Shown here piece by piece: positions 14,347-22,418 of a stretch of DNA of 36,994 bases (positions are counted from its first letter, which is position 1; each line of letters opens with the position of its first letter). Both the position numbers and the translations under genes were made by a program. This stretch comes from JAWXCH01 sp034440595 (GTDB lineage Bacteria; Planctomycetota; Planctomycetia; Pirellulales; JALHPA01): contig JAWXCH010000366.1 of NCBI GenBank assembly GCA_034440595.1, positions 1 to 36,994 of the forward strand. The letters are read 5' to 3'. The notes beneath the pieces were generated by a model. That model made no database searches. It was not told the DNA's origin and saw only the letters and a program-made list of their open reading frames with translations.

Positions 14347-15789
14347 ATGCCAATGCAATCCAATTCACATACTACCGGATCAGGTATCCCCCCCCTGGCC
14401 GGGCTGTGTTCCCTCGAACGGGCCATGGCCGACGGGCTGTCTGTTGAAGAGTGCGTGTCGCGGCTGAAGCATTTTCACTATGCCTTCAAGCGGCTGCACG
14501 AAATCTTCACGGCACGCATCACCGCCGAGCCTTTGTACGAGCTTAAGTCGGCGATGAGCCACCATGCGTATCTGTGCTCTGAGCATGTCGCCGCCATCCG
14601 ATCGCGTGTGGGAGAAATGCGTGAGCCACCGCTTGGCCTGGAGCAGGTTCCCAACCCGCACCTGAAATTTTTCTTCGATGAAATCCTGGCCGCGCCCGCG
14701 ACGGGGTCGCTACTTTTGGGAATCTATGACGTTGCGGTCGGTAACCTAATAGATGCCGTTCAGCGGTATCTGCGCCAGACGCACCCGCTGGCCGACGCCC
14801 CTTCGGTTCGCCTCTGCCGTTTTGCTCTATTGGAATTGCAGGACATGAGGCGATTTGGCCAGGAAGCAATACGCAGCGTGGTGGATGAGAAATGCTGGCG
14901 TTCCAGTCAAGAGTGGCTGGGGCTGCTGGAACGGGCACTGGCTGCCGCCGGGGGTATCGCCGGGGACGATGGCGAGTCGATTGCCACCGAGCTGACCATT
15001 AAGCCAATGTATTCGGCCACGCCGTATCAGTACGACCCCGTGCCGAAGCGCGATGCTCGCTTTCAAGATAGCTACAACGCGGGCGTGAACGCCGAGGCGT
15101 TTTTGTATGACGACCGATTCAGCGCGCGCGACAAGACCGTAATGATGTACTATAAGCGGCTGCGCGAGATTGATGTGCCCGAGATGATGGCCAGTATCAT
15201 CACGCAGACGCCCGGCAAGCCGTGGAACTATTACCTGGCGATGACGCGGCAGCTTTGGGACGAAGCGCGGCACGCCATGATGGGAGAGGTTGGCTTCACC
15301 CGGCTGGGAATCGATTGGACGCAGATCCCGATCAACTTCACCTGGTCGCTGAATCTCAATACGCAGCTCACGCCAATCGAGCGGCACGCGGTGCTGTTCT
15401 ACATCGAGCAAGGTCTGATGCCGAAGAACGGCAAGCGATATGAATGGGAAGTTGCCACGCAGTCGGGCGATCCACTGTCGCGGCTGTTTCAGGATTTTGA
15501 CTGGGCCGATGAAGTCCTGCATGCACGCATCGGCCGCGACTGGTATGTGAAGGATTTTGCCGACCTCAAGGAGTCGCTGGATTATGGCGACCGTTGCTGG
15601 ACCAAAGTCGTCTCGCAGTGGCGACAGTATTTAGAGGCCGGCCTGACGCAGCACCGCAACTGGTGGCCGGCGGCGTATCAGGCTGCCTGTGCACATTGGC
15701 AAGTGGAGCCAGACCCGGCTGCATTGGCATTCAACACGACGTACGAAACGCAACGCGCAGATTTAAAGATCGTTTCGGTGTCGGGGTAG
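14347..15789 (+). CDS. Ferritin-like diiron protein of unknown function
   Basis: A 480-residue soluble, mainly helical protein starting MPMQSNSHTTGSG. Two ExxH motifs typical of diiron four-helix bundles are visible: E306-A-R-H309 in LWDEARHAMMGE and E389-V-L-H392 in DWADEVLHARIGRDW. An acidic residue pair E79/H80 sits in YLCSEHVAAI, and there are further acidic helices. The family is not one I can name; it is compatible with the ferritin-like superfamily (oxygenase, oxidase or reductase chemistry at a carboxylate-bridged diiron centre). Substrate is unknown. No redox partner gene adjoins it. The start at 14347 follows a weak CGGAG; an ATG at 14353 is equally possible. Confidence 0.7.
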   Translation: MPMQSNSHTTGSGIPPLAGLCSLERAMADGLSVEECVSRLKHFHYAFKRLHEIFTARITAEPLYELKSAMSHHAYLCSEHVAAIRSRVGEMREPPLGLEQVPNPHLKFFFDEILAAPATGSLLLGIYDVAVGNLIDAVQRYLRQTHPLADAPSVRLCRFALLELQDMRRFGQEAIRSVVDEKCWRSSQEWLGLLERALAAAGGIAGDDGESIATELTIKPMYSATPYQYDPVPKRDARFQDSYNAGVNAEAFLYDDRFSARDKTVMMYYKRLREIDVPEMMASIITQTPGKPWNYYLAMTRQLWDEARHAMMGEVGFTRLGIDWTQIPINFTWSLNLNTQLTPIERHAVLFYIEQGLMPKNGKRYEWEVATQSGDPLSRLFQDFDWADEVLHARIGRDWYVKDFADLKESLDYGDRCWTKVVSQWRQYLEAGLTQHRNWWPAAYQAACAHWQVEPDPAALAFNTTYETQRADLKIVSVSG

Positions 15790-15994
15790 TTGAGCGAGCG
15801 TTTTCCTGACCAATATCAGCCGCTCGCGCGCTAGCGTCCGTTCATGGAATGGCCGTAAGAACGACTGCTAGAACTGCCGCAATGGTTTTTCGCCAGATTT
15901 AGTTGGCCAATCGCGGGCAGGACCACTATGATGCGCAGTAGTGCAACGGGCAATTCTGTCAGATGGGCGGTTCTTTGAATAAGGGGGTTGGGCC

Positions 15995-17080
15995 ATGCGG
16001 TTTCGATTACGCCCTGCAATTCGGTCTCTGGTGGCCATCATGCTGCTGGTAGTGGTGAGTTTGGCAGCAAACAGTAGTTTGGCTACCCCACCGATGAATG
16101 TTTTGCCGCCAGGGGTTCAGTATCCGCAGGTGCAAGCCTGCGCCTTTTTGTCCAACGACGTGATATGTACCAGTATTCCGTCTGTTCGTTCAGATCCCAA
16201 TACAGGCAGTAATGTTGTACTACGCTGCTGGGAAGTGAAAACGGGAAACGAGACAGACCCATTTGGGGCTAAGCCAAGAACTGGCTCAAGCGGCCTTGCC
16301 GTTTCGCGGGATGGAAAGTACTTGGCTGCGTCAGGCGACGGCAATTTGAATGTGTGGGATCTAACCAAGCCTTTTCCATATCAGACTGTTGCCACTTTGA
16401 AATCTGTCGGCTCGGCATTTGACTTCATTGGTGATAGCGCTAAGATAGCTACGGCGGATCTTGAGAAGTTACGGGTCTTTGCAGTTCCTTCCACAGTCGC
16501 CGCTGCCGAGTTTCCGCTGAGCGCCGAGAATCAGCGGACAATGTGGCTAGACGTGTCGCCTGACGGAAAACTAGTCGTCGCACAGAATATTGTCTACGAC
16601 CTGAAAAAACAACGAGAATTCGCTGTGATTGAACCTAGCGAAATGCTTTATGCTCCTCCGGTATTCTCACCTGATAGCAAGTATCTTGCATACGTTACTT
16701 TGAAAGAGCTAACTGTTTGGGATGTGGCCAATCGTAAGCCATCGCTTCAAAGAACGTATCGCCTGACTCTTACCGAAACAGAAAAGGCGCTAAATTTTAG
16801 GGAAATCGATACACCCGGACCAATTCTTTGGACGCCTGATGGCAAGGGGCTGCTAATTCGGACAAAGGCGAATCAGTTGCACACCGTGGACAGGAAGACC
16901 GGAGATCTCAAGCAGCGAATATTTTCCGACAATTTCATCGCACAGTGTTATGCTTATTCACCCGACGGGCAGCATCTGGCCGCGGGAGGTTGGGGCGAAA
17001 TTCGGATCAAGAACCTGAAGACGGACAAGGTCACCACGATCAAGCTCGACCCGTTTCCGAAGAGGGATGCCGGTAAATAG
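15995..17080 (+). CDS. Exported WD40-like beta-propeller protein
   Basis: The ATG at 15995 is preceded by AAGGGGG. The product starts with a signal peptide (basic MRFRLRPAIRS, hydrophobic LVAIMLLVVVSLAA, cut near SLA-TPP). The mature part has WD40-like blades: VSRDGKYLAASGDGNLNVWD, FSPDSKYLAYVTLKELTVWD, WTPDGKGLLIRTKANQLHTV and YSPDGQHLAAGGWGEIRIKN. At 361 residues it could form a single propeller. It has no enzymatic motif, so a scaffold or binding role outside the cytoplasm is likely. Such exported WD40 proteins are abundant in planctomycetes. Codon use looks somewhat more A/T-rich than in its neighbours. Confidence 0.75.
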   Translation: MRFRLRPAIRSLVAIMLLVVVSLAANSSLATPPMNVLPPGVQYPQVQACAFLSNDVICTSIPSVRSDPNTGSNVVLRCWEVKTGNETDPFGAKPRTGSSGLAVSRDGKYLAASGDGNLNVWDLTKPFPYQTVATLKSVGSAFDFIGDSAKIATADLEKLRVFAVPSTVAAAEFPLSAENQRTMWLDVSPDGKLVVAQNIVYDLKKQREFAVIEPSEMLYAPPVFSPDSKYLAYVTLKELTVWDVANRKPSLQRTYRLTLTETEKALNFREIDTPGPILWTPDGKGLLIRTKANQLHTVDRKTGDLKQRIFSDNFIAQCYAYSPDGQHLAAGGWGEIRIKNLKTDKVTTIKLDPFPKRDAGK

Positions 17081-17240
17081 TCGTAGATTAGTGCCGGAGC
17101 AGCCACGGCTTACTTTTCTGCAATGAAGCCTAAGCCCGCCTCCGCAAAAATTGCCGATTTTGCGTGACCCGGGCCTCTCGGCAGGCTATCATGGCAGGCT
17201 GTTCCCACCTACGCTTCCTCCTGATGTTGAGGCCCTCCTG

Positions 17241-18434
17241 ATGATTCGCCGGTATGTATCCACCTGTCTGCTGCTGACTGTTGCCATGCTTGCCGTTGGC
17301 GCCGCGAAAGCCGCGGACGACTTCATGTACGATCTGTTCAATGGCAAGGATCTCTCGGGCTGGACCCTGACCAACTGCAAAGTCGACGTCAAAGACGGTG
17401 TGCTAAAGCTCGTCGAAGGGAACGGGTTCATTCGCACCAATCAACAGTATGGTGATTTTATTTTGGAGTTGGATTGGAAAGCGCCTGATCAGGAGAAATA
17501 CGACTGTGGCATCTTCGTGCGTGCCGAATGGCCTTCGGCCAAGAAGGGGCGCGAGTGGCCAACGCAATATCAGATCAATTTGAAGAATGGCGAGGAAGGA
17601 AATCTGGTTGGTCACCCAGAGGCTACAAGCAAAGGCCTGGTTAAGAAAGGGGAATGGAACCATTTTAAGATTACCGCCATCGGCAAAAAACTGTCGCTCG
17701 ATATCAATGGCCAGCACGCTTGGACTTTTGACAAGCTAGAGAATGCCAGCGGTGTGATTGGCATTCAGTCGGAAGTCCCCACCGGTGGCCAGTTCCAGTT
17801 TCGTAGCTTGCACTTAATGGAACCCGGTTTTCAGAATCTCTTCAACGGGCGTGACCTGACCGGTTGGGAGGGGGACACCAAGGGACACGCGGTTGAGAAT
17901 GGCGCGATCGTCTGCATAGAAGACAAAGGGGGCAATCTGTACACCAAGGATGAATACGACGACTATGTGTTCCGCTTTGATTTCAAAATAGGGCCAAGAG
18001 GAAACAACGGCCTGGGAATTCGCATGCCGCTCAAGGGGCATCCGTCGCACGACGGCATGGAACTGCAGATCATCGACGAACAAGATCCAGAATACAAAAC
18101 TCGCTTGAAGCCCTACCAGCGACATGGATCGGTCTATGGCGTGGCACCGGCCAAGGAAAATGATGCACAGAAACCGGTTGGCGAGTGGAATTCGCAAGAG
18201 GTGGTGTGCGACGGGCCTAACATCAAGGTAACGCTCAACGGCGAAGTGATCTTGGATGTCAATTTGGATGACTACAGCAAGGGACAATTTATCGACAAGG
18301 ATCGCCATCCGGGCGTGCATCGCACGACAGGCCGGATCGGCTTTCTGGGCCACGGCACTCGGGTGGAGTTCCGCAATGTTCGCGTCAAACCGCTGCAATC
18401 AGGCTCATCAACCGCCGCGGCCGTAGCACCGTAG
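17241..18434 (+). CDS. Exported protein with two DUF1080 (3-keto-disaccharide hydrolase) domains
   Basis: The ATG at 17241 gives a signal peptide (MIRRYVSTCLLLTVAMLAVG, cut near AKA-ADD). Two DUF1080 domains follow. Domain 1 begins YDLFNGKDLSGWTLTN, with GDFILELDWKAPDQEKYDCG and WNHFKITAIGKKLSLDINGQ. Domain 2 begins QNLFNGRDLTGWEGD, with YVFRFDFKIGPRGNNGLGIR, HDGMELQIIDEQ and WNSQEVVCDGPNIKVTLNGE. DUF1080 proteins adopt a jelly-roll, lectin/glucanase-like fold and are heavily expanded in planctomycetes; characterised members hydrolyse 3-keto-glycosides. It probably acts in the periplasm or at the surface on carbohydrates. No oxidoreductase of the 3-keto pathway adjoins it. An upstream TTG start at 17151 is unlikely because it would mask the signal peptide. 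Confidence 0.88.
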   Translation: MIRRYVSTCLLLTVAMLAVGAAKAADDFMYDLFNGKDLSGWTLTNCKVDVKDGVLKLVEGNGFIRTNQQYGDFILELDWKAPDQEKYDCGIFVRAEWPSAKKGREWPTQYQINLKNGEEGNLVGHPEATSKGLVKKGEWNHFKITAIGKKLSLDINGQHAWTFDKLENASGVIGIQSEVPTGGQFQFRSLHLMEPGFQNLFNGRDLTGWEGDTKGHAVENGAIVCIEDKGGNLYTKDEYDDYVFRFDFKIGPRGNNGLGIRMPLKGHPSHDGMELQIIDEQDPEYKTRLKPYQRHGSVYGVAPAKENDAQKPVGEWNSQEVVCDGPNIKVTLNGEVILDVNLDDYSKGQFIDKDRHPGVHRTTGRIGFLGHGTRVEFRNVRVKPLQSGSSTAAAVAP

Positions 18435-18933
18435 TGGATATCAAGTTACGGTCAGTTGCCAGCCCAAGAAAAGGACCGGCGGCACCGAGCGAAACAGGGC
18501 CGCGCGGCCCGCATAACCTTGTTGAGCCGTACAGCTTCGCGCTAGCAGGGTGCGGTCGGGTCAATTATCCGACTTTTTCAACCCCGGATGGCTGGTAAGG
18601 CGTAGAATACGTGCGGTAGGTTGTAGTGTCTCAGGTTTTTCCTGATATATATAGCGTGCGCGGAAGCGAACTGAGGGGCCAGTTTTGGCAGCAACAGGCT
18701 GGACCGTTTGGCCGGTTATTGTGGCTAGTGACAATGTGTCGAACCGGGCCATGCGGCTGAATTTGAAATTGCGAATTTGAAGATCACTCGGCAAATTGTG
18801 AGCTTATAGCAGCCCGGCAGAACTGCCGGTGGCCGCAGAATGCCCGCAGGATTGCAATTGCACCGGTTGTGGCGAATGATTGTTTGCGGTTTGTGGATTG
18901 TGTCAGGCGGTACAGTTGGAAATCAGCAAGCCA
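18435..18933. other. Non-coding gap of about 500 bases
   Basis: No protein-like frame, RNA gene or dispersed repeat of the window's other families is recognised here. GGGCCGCGCGGCCC near 18498-18511 is a GC-rich palindrome that could form a compact stem after the DUF1080 gene, but no T-run follows it. The last part must hold the promoter of the protease gene at 18934; no clear -35/-10 pair stands out. Confidence 0.5.
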
Positions 18934-20268
18934 ATGAATAAACGTGCGACTCAAGCAGGCCCGGTGGTACTGACAGCGATCGCGCTGTCGGCTGTCACGC
19001 TGTGCGCGGTCGCGTTGTCTGTTCCAGAAGCCTGCGACTGGCAGACGGTCCTGGCACGTGTCGGCTTTTTTCGAGATGGAATGATTTCCGTAGCGAACGG
19101 CACTTCGGGTCATTCGCCGGACGGTGTGGGAGACACCTCTCGCGAACCGCCTTTCTCCAATGACGCTGCATTGTTGGTCAGCGAGCAAGACTCGCGCTCG
19201 GTCAACCAGCAAAATGCCCCCAGCACCGCGCAGCGCTCCGCAGATCGGATTGGCCCGGCTGGACGCGCTGCAGTGATGTCTGGCAGTGGTACAACATCTT
19301 CACGCCGCATCAAAGGTGAACCGCAGCAGGTTCGCCAGGCGACTGCTACTTCCAGCGAGCCGCGCGATGCATCGCTGATTTTTGCCGGCGGAGCACCAAC
19401 CTCCGTCGATGAGCTGCGGGGCATGCAAAAAGTCATGCAGACGCTTTCGGCCAAGGTGCAACCAGCCACGGTCAGTGTCCGCGTTGGACTGGCGCAAGGG
19501 AGCGGAGTCATTATCGATAAGGAAGGGCACGTCCTGAGCGCAGCGCACGTGGTGGGCGCTCCTGGTCGGGATGTGGTTTTCATTTTGCATGATGGTCGCC
19601 AGGTACGTGGCCGCACGCTGGGGTGCAACTACGATCTGGACGCCGGCCTGATGAAGATTACCGATCGCGGTGATTGGACGGTGGCCGAGATGGGAGACTC
19701 GAACAATTTGCAGATCGGGCAATGGTGCCTGGCTACGGGGCACCCGGGGGGCTATCAGCGAGGTCGCACAGCGGTTGTCCGTTTTGGACGCATCTTGAAT
19801 AATCTGGCGTCGCTGGTCGCGACCGATTGCACGCTGGTTGGTGGCGATTCGGGCGGGCCGTTGTTTGACATGGATGGCCGTGTCATCGCCATCCACAGTC
19901 GAATTGGTAATTCGCTTTCCGCCAATATACACGTGCCGATTTCGGCCTATCGCGATAGTTGGGAACGATTGAAAAACAGTGACGCCTGGGGCACTCAGAC
20001 CAGCAGCGGGCCATTTATCGGCGTGGTTGGTGACGAAAAAGCGACCAATGCGACGATCGCCGCCGTGAATTCGGGCAGCCCCGCCGAGCGTGCTGGGATC
20101 CGCGCCGGAGATGTCATCACGCGGTTTGCAGGGGAAGAAGTGACAACGTTTGAAAGTTTATCCAAGCTGGTTCGGAAGCAGGACGCTGGAGAAACCGTGC
20201 CGGTCGTGGTTCAACGCGGTTCGACGACATTAAAGCTGACGGTTTTGATCGGCGATCGCTCGGATTGA
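18934..20268 (+). CDS. Exported trypsin-like (DegP/HtrA-type) serine protease with PDZ domain
   Basis: Starts MNKRATQAGPVVLTAIALSA, one N-terminal hydrophobic segment (signal peptide or anchor), then a Ser/Thr-rich low-complexity linker to about residue 165. The protease domain has a complete triad: His205 in VLSAAHVVG, Asp236 in YDLDAGLMKI and Ser306 in VGGDSGGPLFD. A single PDZ domain follows (FIGVVGDEK, SGSPAERAGIRAGDVITRF). The layout resembles periplasmic HtrA proteases that degrade or refold damaged envelope proteins, with one PDZ. The longer TTG start at 18880 would add residues before the hydrophobic segment and is less likely. A second protease-like gene follows 96 bp downstream on the same strand, so the two may be co-transcribed and co-functional. 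Confidence 0.88.
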   Translation: MNKRATQAGPVVLTAIALSAVTLCAVALSVPEACDWQTVLARVGFFRDGMISVANGTSGHSPDGVGDTSREPPFSNDAALLVSEQDSRSVNQQNAPSTAQRSADRIGPAGRAAVMSGSGTTSSRRIKGEPQQVRQATATSSEPRDASLIFAGGAPTSVDELRGMQKVMQTLSAKVQPATVSVRVGLAQGSGVIIDKEGHVLSAAHVVGAPGRDVVFILHDGRQVRGRTLGCNYDLDAGLMKITDRGDWTVAEMGDSNNLQIGQWCLATGHPGGYQRGRTAVVRFGRILNNLASLVATDCTLVGGDSGGPLFDMDGRVIAIHSRIGNSLSANIHVPISAYRDSWERLKNSDAWGTQTSSGPFIGVVGDEKATNATIAAVNSGSPAERAGIRAGDVITRFAGEEVTTFESLSKLVRKQDAGETVPVVVQRGSTTLKLTVLIGDRSD

Positions 20269-20364
20269 GCTAGTGGCACACAACATGGCGGCCTGCGATA
20301 ATGATTGAATGGATTGAGTAGAGGCAACGGTACTATAGATTTTGACTACATTGATGCCTGATGG

Positions 20365-21591
20365 ATGGTGAAGCAAGTGAAGCGTGAATTGACGATCCGA
20401 AAAGGACTATCCGTTCTGTTAGCGTTAGCGCTGGCCGGCACAATCGAGTCGCCGCTCGGTCAACCTACCCCGTCCGAGGCGCGCGCGGCCGAACCGCCGC
20501 AGCCCGTGCGGAAGGATTCTTCGCGCCAGGGTGTCCTCTCCCTGATGGATCAGCATTTGCAGCGCCGTGGCATTCGCTATCCGGTCGAGATCGGCCGCAA
20601 CCATACCAAGGTTAAGGAAGCCTTCTTGGGCGTAGTTGCCAAGGCCAACGAGAGTACTGTGCAGATCCTCTGCGACGATCAACTGGCGGCACTCGGTACC
20701 GTCGTTGGCCGAAATGGATATATCCTGACCAAGGCCAGCGAACTGACCGGCAAGATTGCTTGCCGACTGCGTGACGGTCGCAAACTGGAAGCACAACTCG
20801 TTAGTTCGCATTCCGCCACGGACCTGGCGCTCTTGAAGGTCGAAGCGACTGGGCTGAAAGAAATCCAATGGGCTTCTCCCGAGGTGCCAGCGATTGGTAG
20901 CTTCTTGGCCACAGCCTCTCCACGGGACGACGTGCTGTCGATTGGCGTGGTGAGTGTGGCCCCGCGTAAAATTCCAGCCGCCAGCGGTGTGCTGGGAATT
21001 GCAGTCGGTCAGGCCGACACCGGGCCATGTGTCGATCAGGTCCTGGAAGGGAGCAGTGCCGAAAAGGCCGGCCTGCAAACCAACGACATCATCACGCAAA
21101 TCAACCAACGCAATGTGAACACCCGCGACGAGCTGATCGACACGATAGGGGAGTATCTGCCGGGGGACCGTATCGAACTGCACGTCGTGCGCGGTGAACA
21201 ACCGCTGAAGATTGCCGCGATGCTGGGGACGCGCAGTGGGGACGGTCGACGCGAATTTCAGAACCGCCTGGGGGGAGAGTTAAGCGAACGTCGCGGTGGT
21301 TTTGAACAAGCTCTACAACATGACACCATCCTTCAACCGCGCGAATGCGGCGGGCCAATTGTCGACCTGGACGGTCGTGTGGTCGGTATTAACATTGCGC
21401 GTGCCGAACGTGTGGCCAGCCTGGCACTTCCTAGCGAAGTTGTCTTGCGAGTCCTGCCCAAGCTGAAGGCCGATGCAATTGCCCAGCAGGGCAAGTCGCG
21501 AGCACCTGTTGCCGGCGAAAATCTCAAGAACAAGGCCACGCCGGTCAGCGCCTTGCCCGCCCACCGTCAGTCTCCCACGAGCAAGCAGTAG
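20365..21591 (+). CDS. Degenerate trypsin-like protein with PDZ inserted into the protease fold
   Basis: A 408-residue exported protein (MVKQVKRELTIRKGL, hydrophobic LSVLLALALAG, cut near ARA-AEP). The first protease half has ALGTVVGRNGYILTKASEL where active enzymes have SAAH: the His is absent. The Asp region survives (SATDLALLKVE). A PDZ domain then intervenes (LGIAVGQADTG, GSSAEKAGLQTNDIITQINQ). The second half gives QHDTILQPRECGGPIVDLDG, where GDSGGP should be, so Ser is replaced by Cys. With both His and Ser gone, normal proteolysis is unlikely; a binding or chaperone role, perhaps with the active protease upstream, is inferred. A similar interrupted layout is, to my recollection, recurrent in planctomycetes. 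Confidence 0.85.
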   Translation: MVKQVKRELTIRKGLSVLLALALAGTIESPLGQPTPSEARAAEPPQPVRKDSSRQGVLSLMDQHLQRRGIRYPVEIGRNHTKVKEAFLGVVAKANESTVQILCDDQLAALGTVVGRNGYILTKASELTGKIACRLRDGRKLEAQLVSSHSATDLALLKVEATGLKEIQWASPEVPAIGSFLATASPRDDVLSIGVVSVAPRKIPAASGVLGIAVGQADTGPCVDQVLEGSSAEKAGLQTNDIITQINQRNVNTRDELIDTIGEYLPGDRIELHVVRGEQPLKIAAMLGTRSGDGRREFQNRLGGELSERRGGFEQALQHDTILQPRECGGPIVDLDGRVVGINIARAERVASLALPSEVVLRVLPKLKADAIAQQGKSRAPVAGENLKNKATPVSALPAHRQSPTSKQ

Positions 21592-21630
21592 GCCGATTGT
21601 GTGCCATTGGGCTTTACTTGCAAAGCATTC

Positions 21631-21654
21631 ACCTCTCCCGCTTGCGGGAGAGGT
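21631..21654. terminator. Perfect hairpin between convergent genes
   Basis: ACCTCTCCCGC-TT-GCGGGAGAGGT is an 11-base perfect inverted repeat between the plus-strand gene ending at 21591 and the minus-strand gene ending at 21754. It could end transcription from both sides, but no T-run adjoins either arm, so factor-independent termination is not assured. The sequence with its right flank (GGCGGGTGAGGGC) resembles a widespread bacterial dispersed palindromic repeat, so it may be a repeat copy rather than a dedicated terminator. Confidence 0.55.
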
Positions 21655-21753
21655 CGACGCCCCAGCGGCGGGTGAGGGCGCGTATGCCTTTCTCTGCTGC
21701 TCTTCTGTGCTATTCTTTCGCGGAGCGGTGTTGAATCAGTGCAGACGGTGCGA

Positions 21754-22365
21754 TTAAATATCAATTCCAAATCTAGCCAGCGTAGATTGCAGATGCGCAA
21801 GCCCTTGGAATCGAAATGCAGTCATTCCTAGCGCAGCGGCCGGCTCAATGTTAAGATCACGGTCGTCAAAAAAGACGGCATCCTCCGGCAGGACGCCGGC
21901 AATGCCTAGCGCGCTAAGATAGATCCGCTCGTCCGGCTTGGCCGTTCCCAGGTAGCAAGAGGTGATGAATCCCTCAAAGATCTCGTCCAAGCCGAACTGC
22001 CGCACACGATGCTCGTGCAGTTCTTGCGACTCATTGTTGAGTGTAAAGAAACGGTGCTCCCCCTGAGACGCTACCTTACGCAGCCAGTCCAAGGTGTCAC
22101 CGAACTGTTGCGACTGTGCAAACATAAAATCGCGAAAGTCTTGTTCGGAGAAATCGCGAGGATTATGAAACACTGTCTTGCGAATGTAATCATCCAAGCT
22201 AAGTTGACCGGTCTCGAACGCCGTTTTCAGCATTCCATGTCGAGTCTGAAACTCGGAATCGGCCAGGCCAAACTTTTCGCTGGCGCGGCGGCGCGTGGCC
22301 GTGTCCCAGGCGTTGGTCAACAACACCCCACCGACGTCAAAGAAGAACGTCATCTGCTTGCTCAT
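21754..22365 (-). CDS. HAD-superfamily hydrolase (IA-type phosphatase)
   Basis: The 203-residue product starts MSKQMTFFFDVGGVLL; the ATG at 22365 has AAGGAAA just upstream and is preferred over 22383. HAD motif I is FFFDVGGVL, where the nucleophile Asp is present but the usual second Asp (DxD) is Gly, as in the YihX/epoxide-hydrolase-like branch (DxGGVL). Motif II is FTLNNES, motif III the Lys in GTAKPDERIY, and motif IV FFDDRDLN. A helical cap lies between I and II. It is a likely small-molecule phosphatase of the cytoplasm; the substrate cannot be read. It lies 53 bp downstream of the PerM-like gene on the same strand and is probably co-transcribed with it. Confidence 0.88.
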   Translation of the reverse strand: MSKQMTFFFDVGGVLLTNAWDTATRRRASEKFGLADSEFQTRHGMLKTAFETGQLSLDDYIRKTVFHNPRDFSEQDFRDFMFAQSQQFGDTLDWLRKVASQGEHRFFTLNNESQELHEHRVRQFGLDEIFEGFITSCYLGTAKPDERIYLSALGIAGVLPEDAVFFDDRDLNIEPAAALGMTAFRFQGLAHLQSTLARFGIDI

Positions 22366-22418
22366 CGGGTTTCCTTCAAGCATTTCGTGTGGATTGGGCC
22401 GCGTACTGCCGGCAGACC

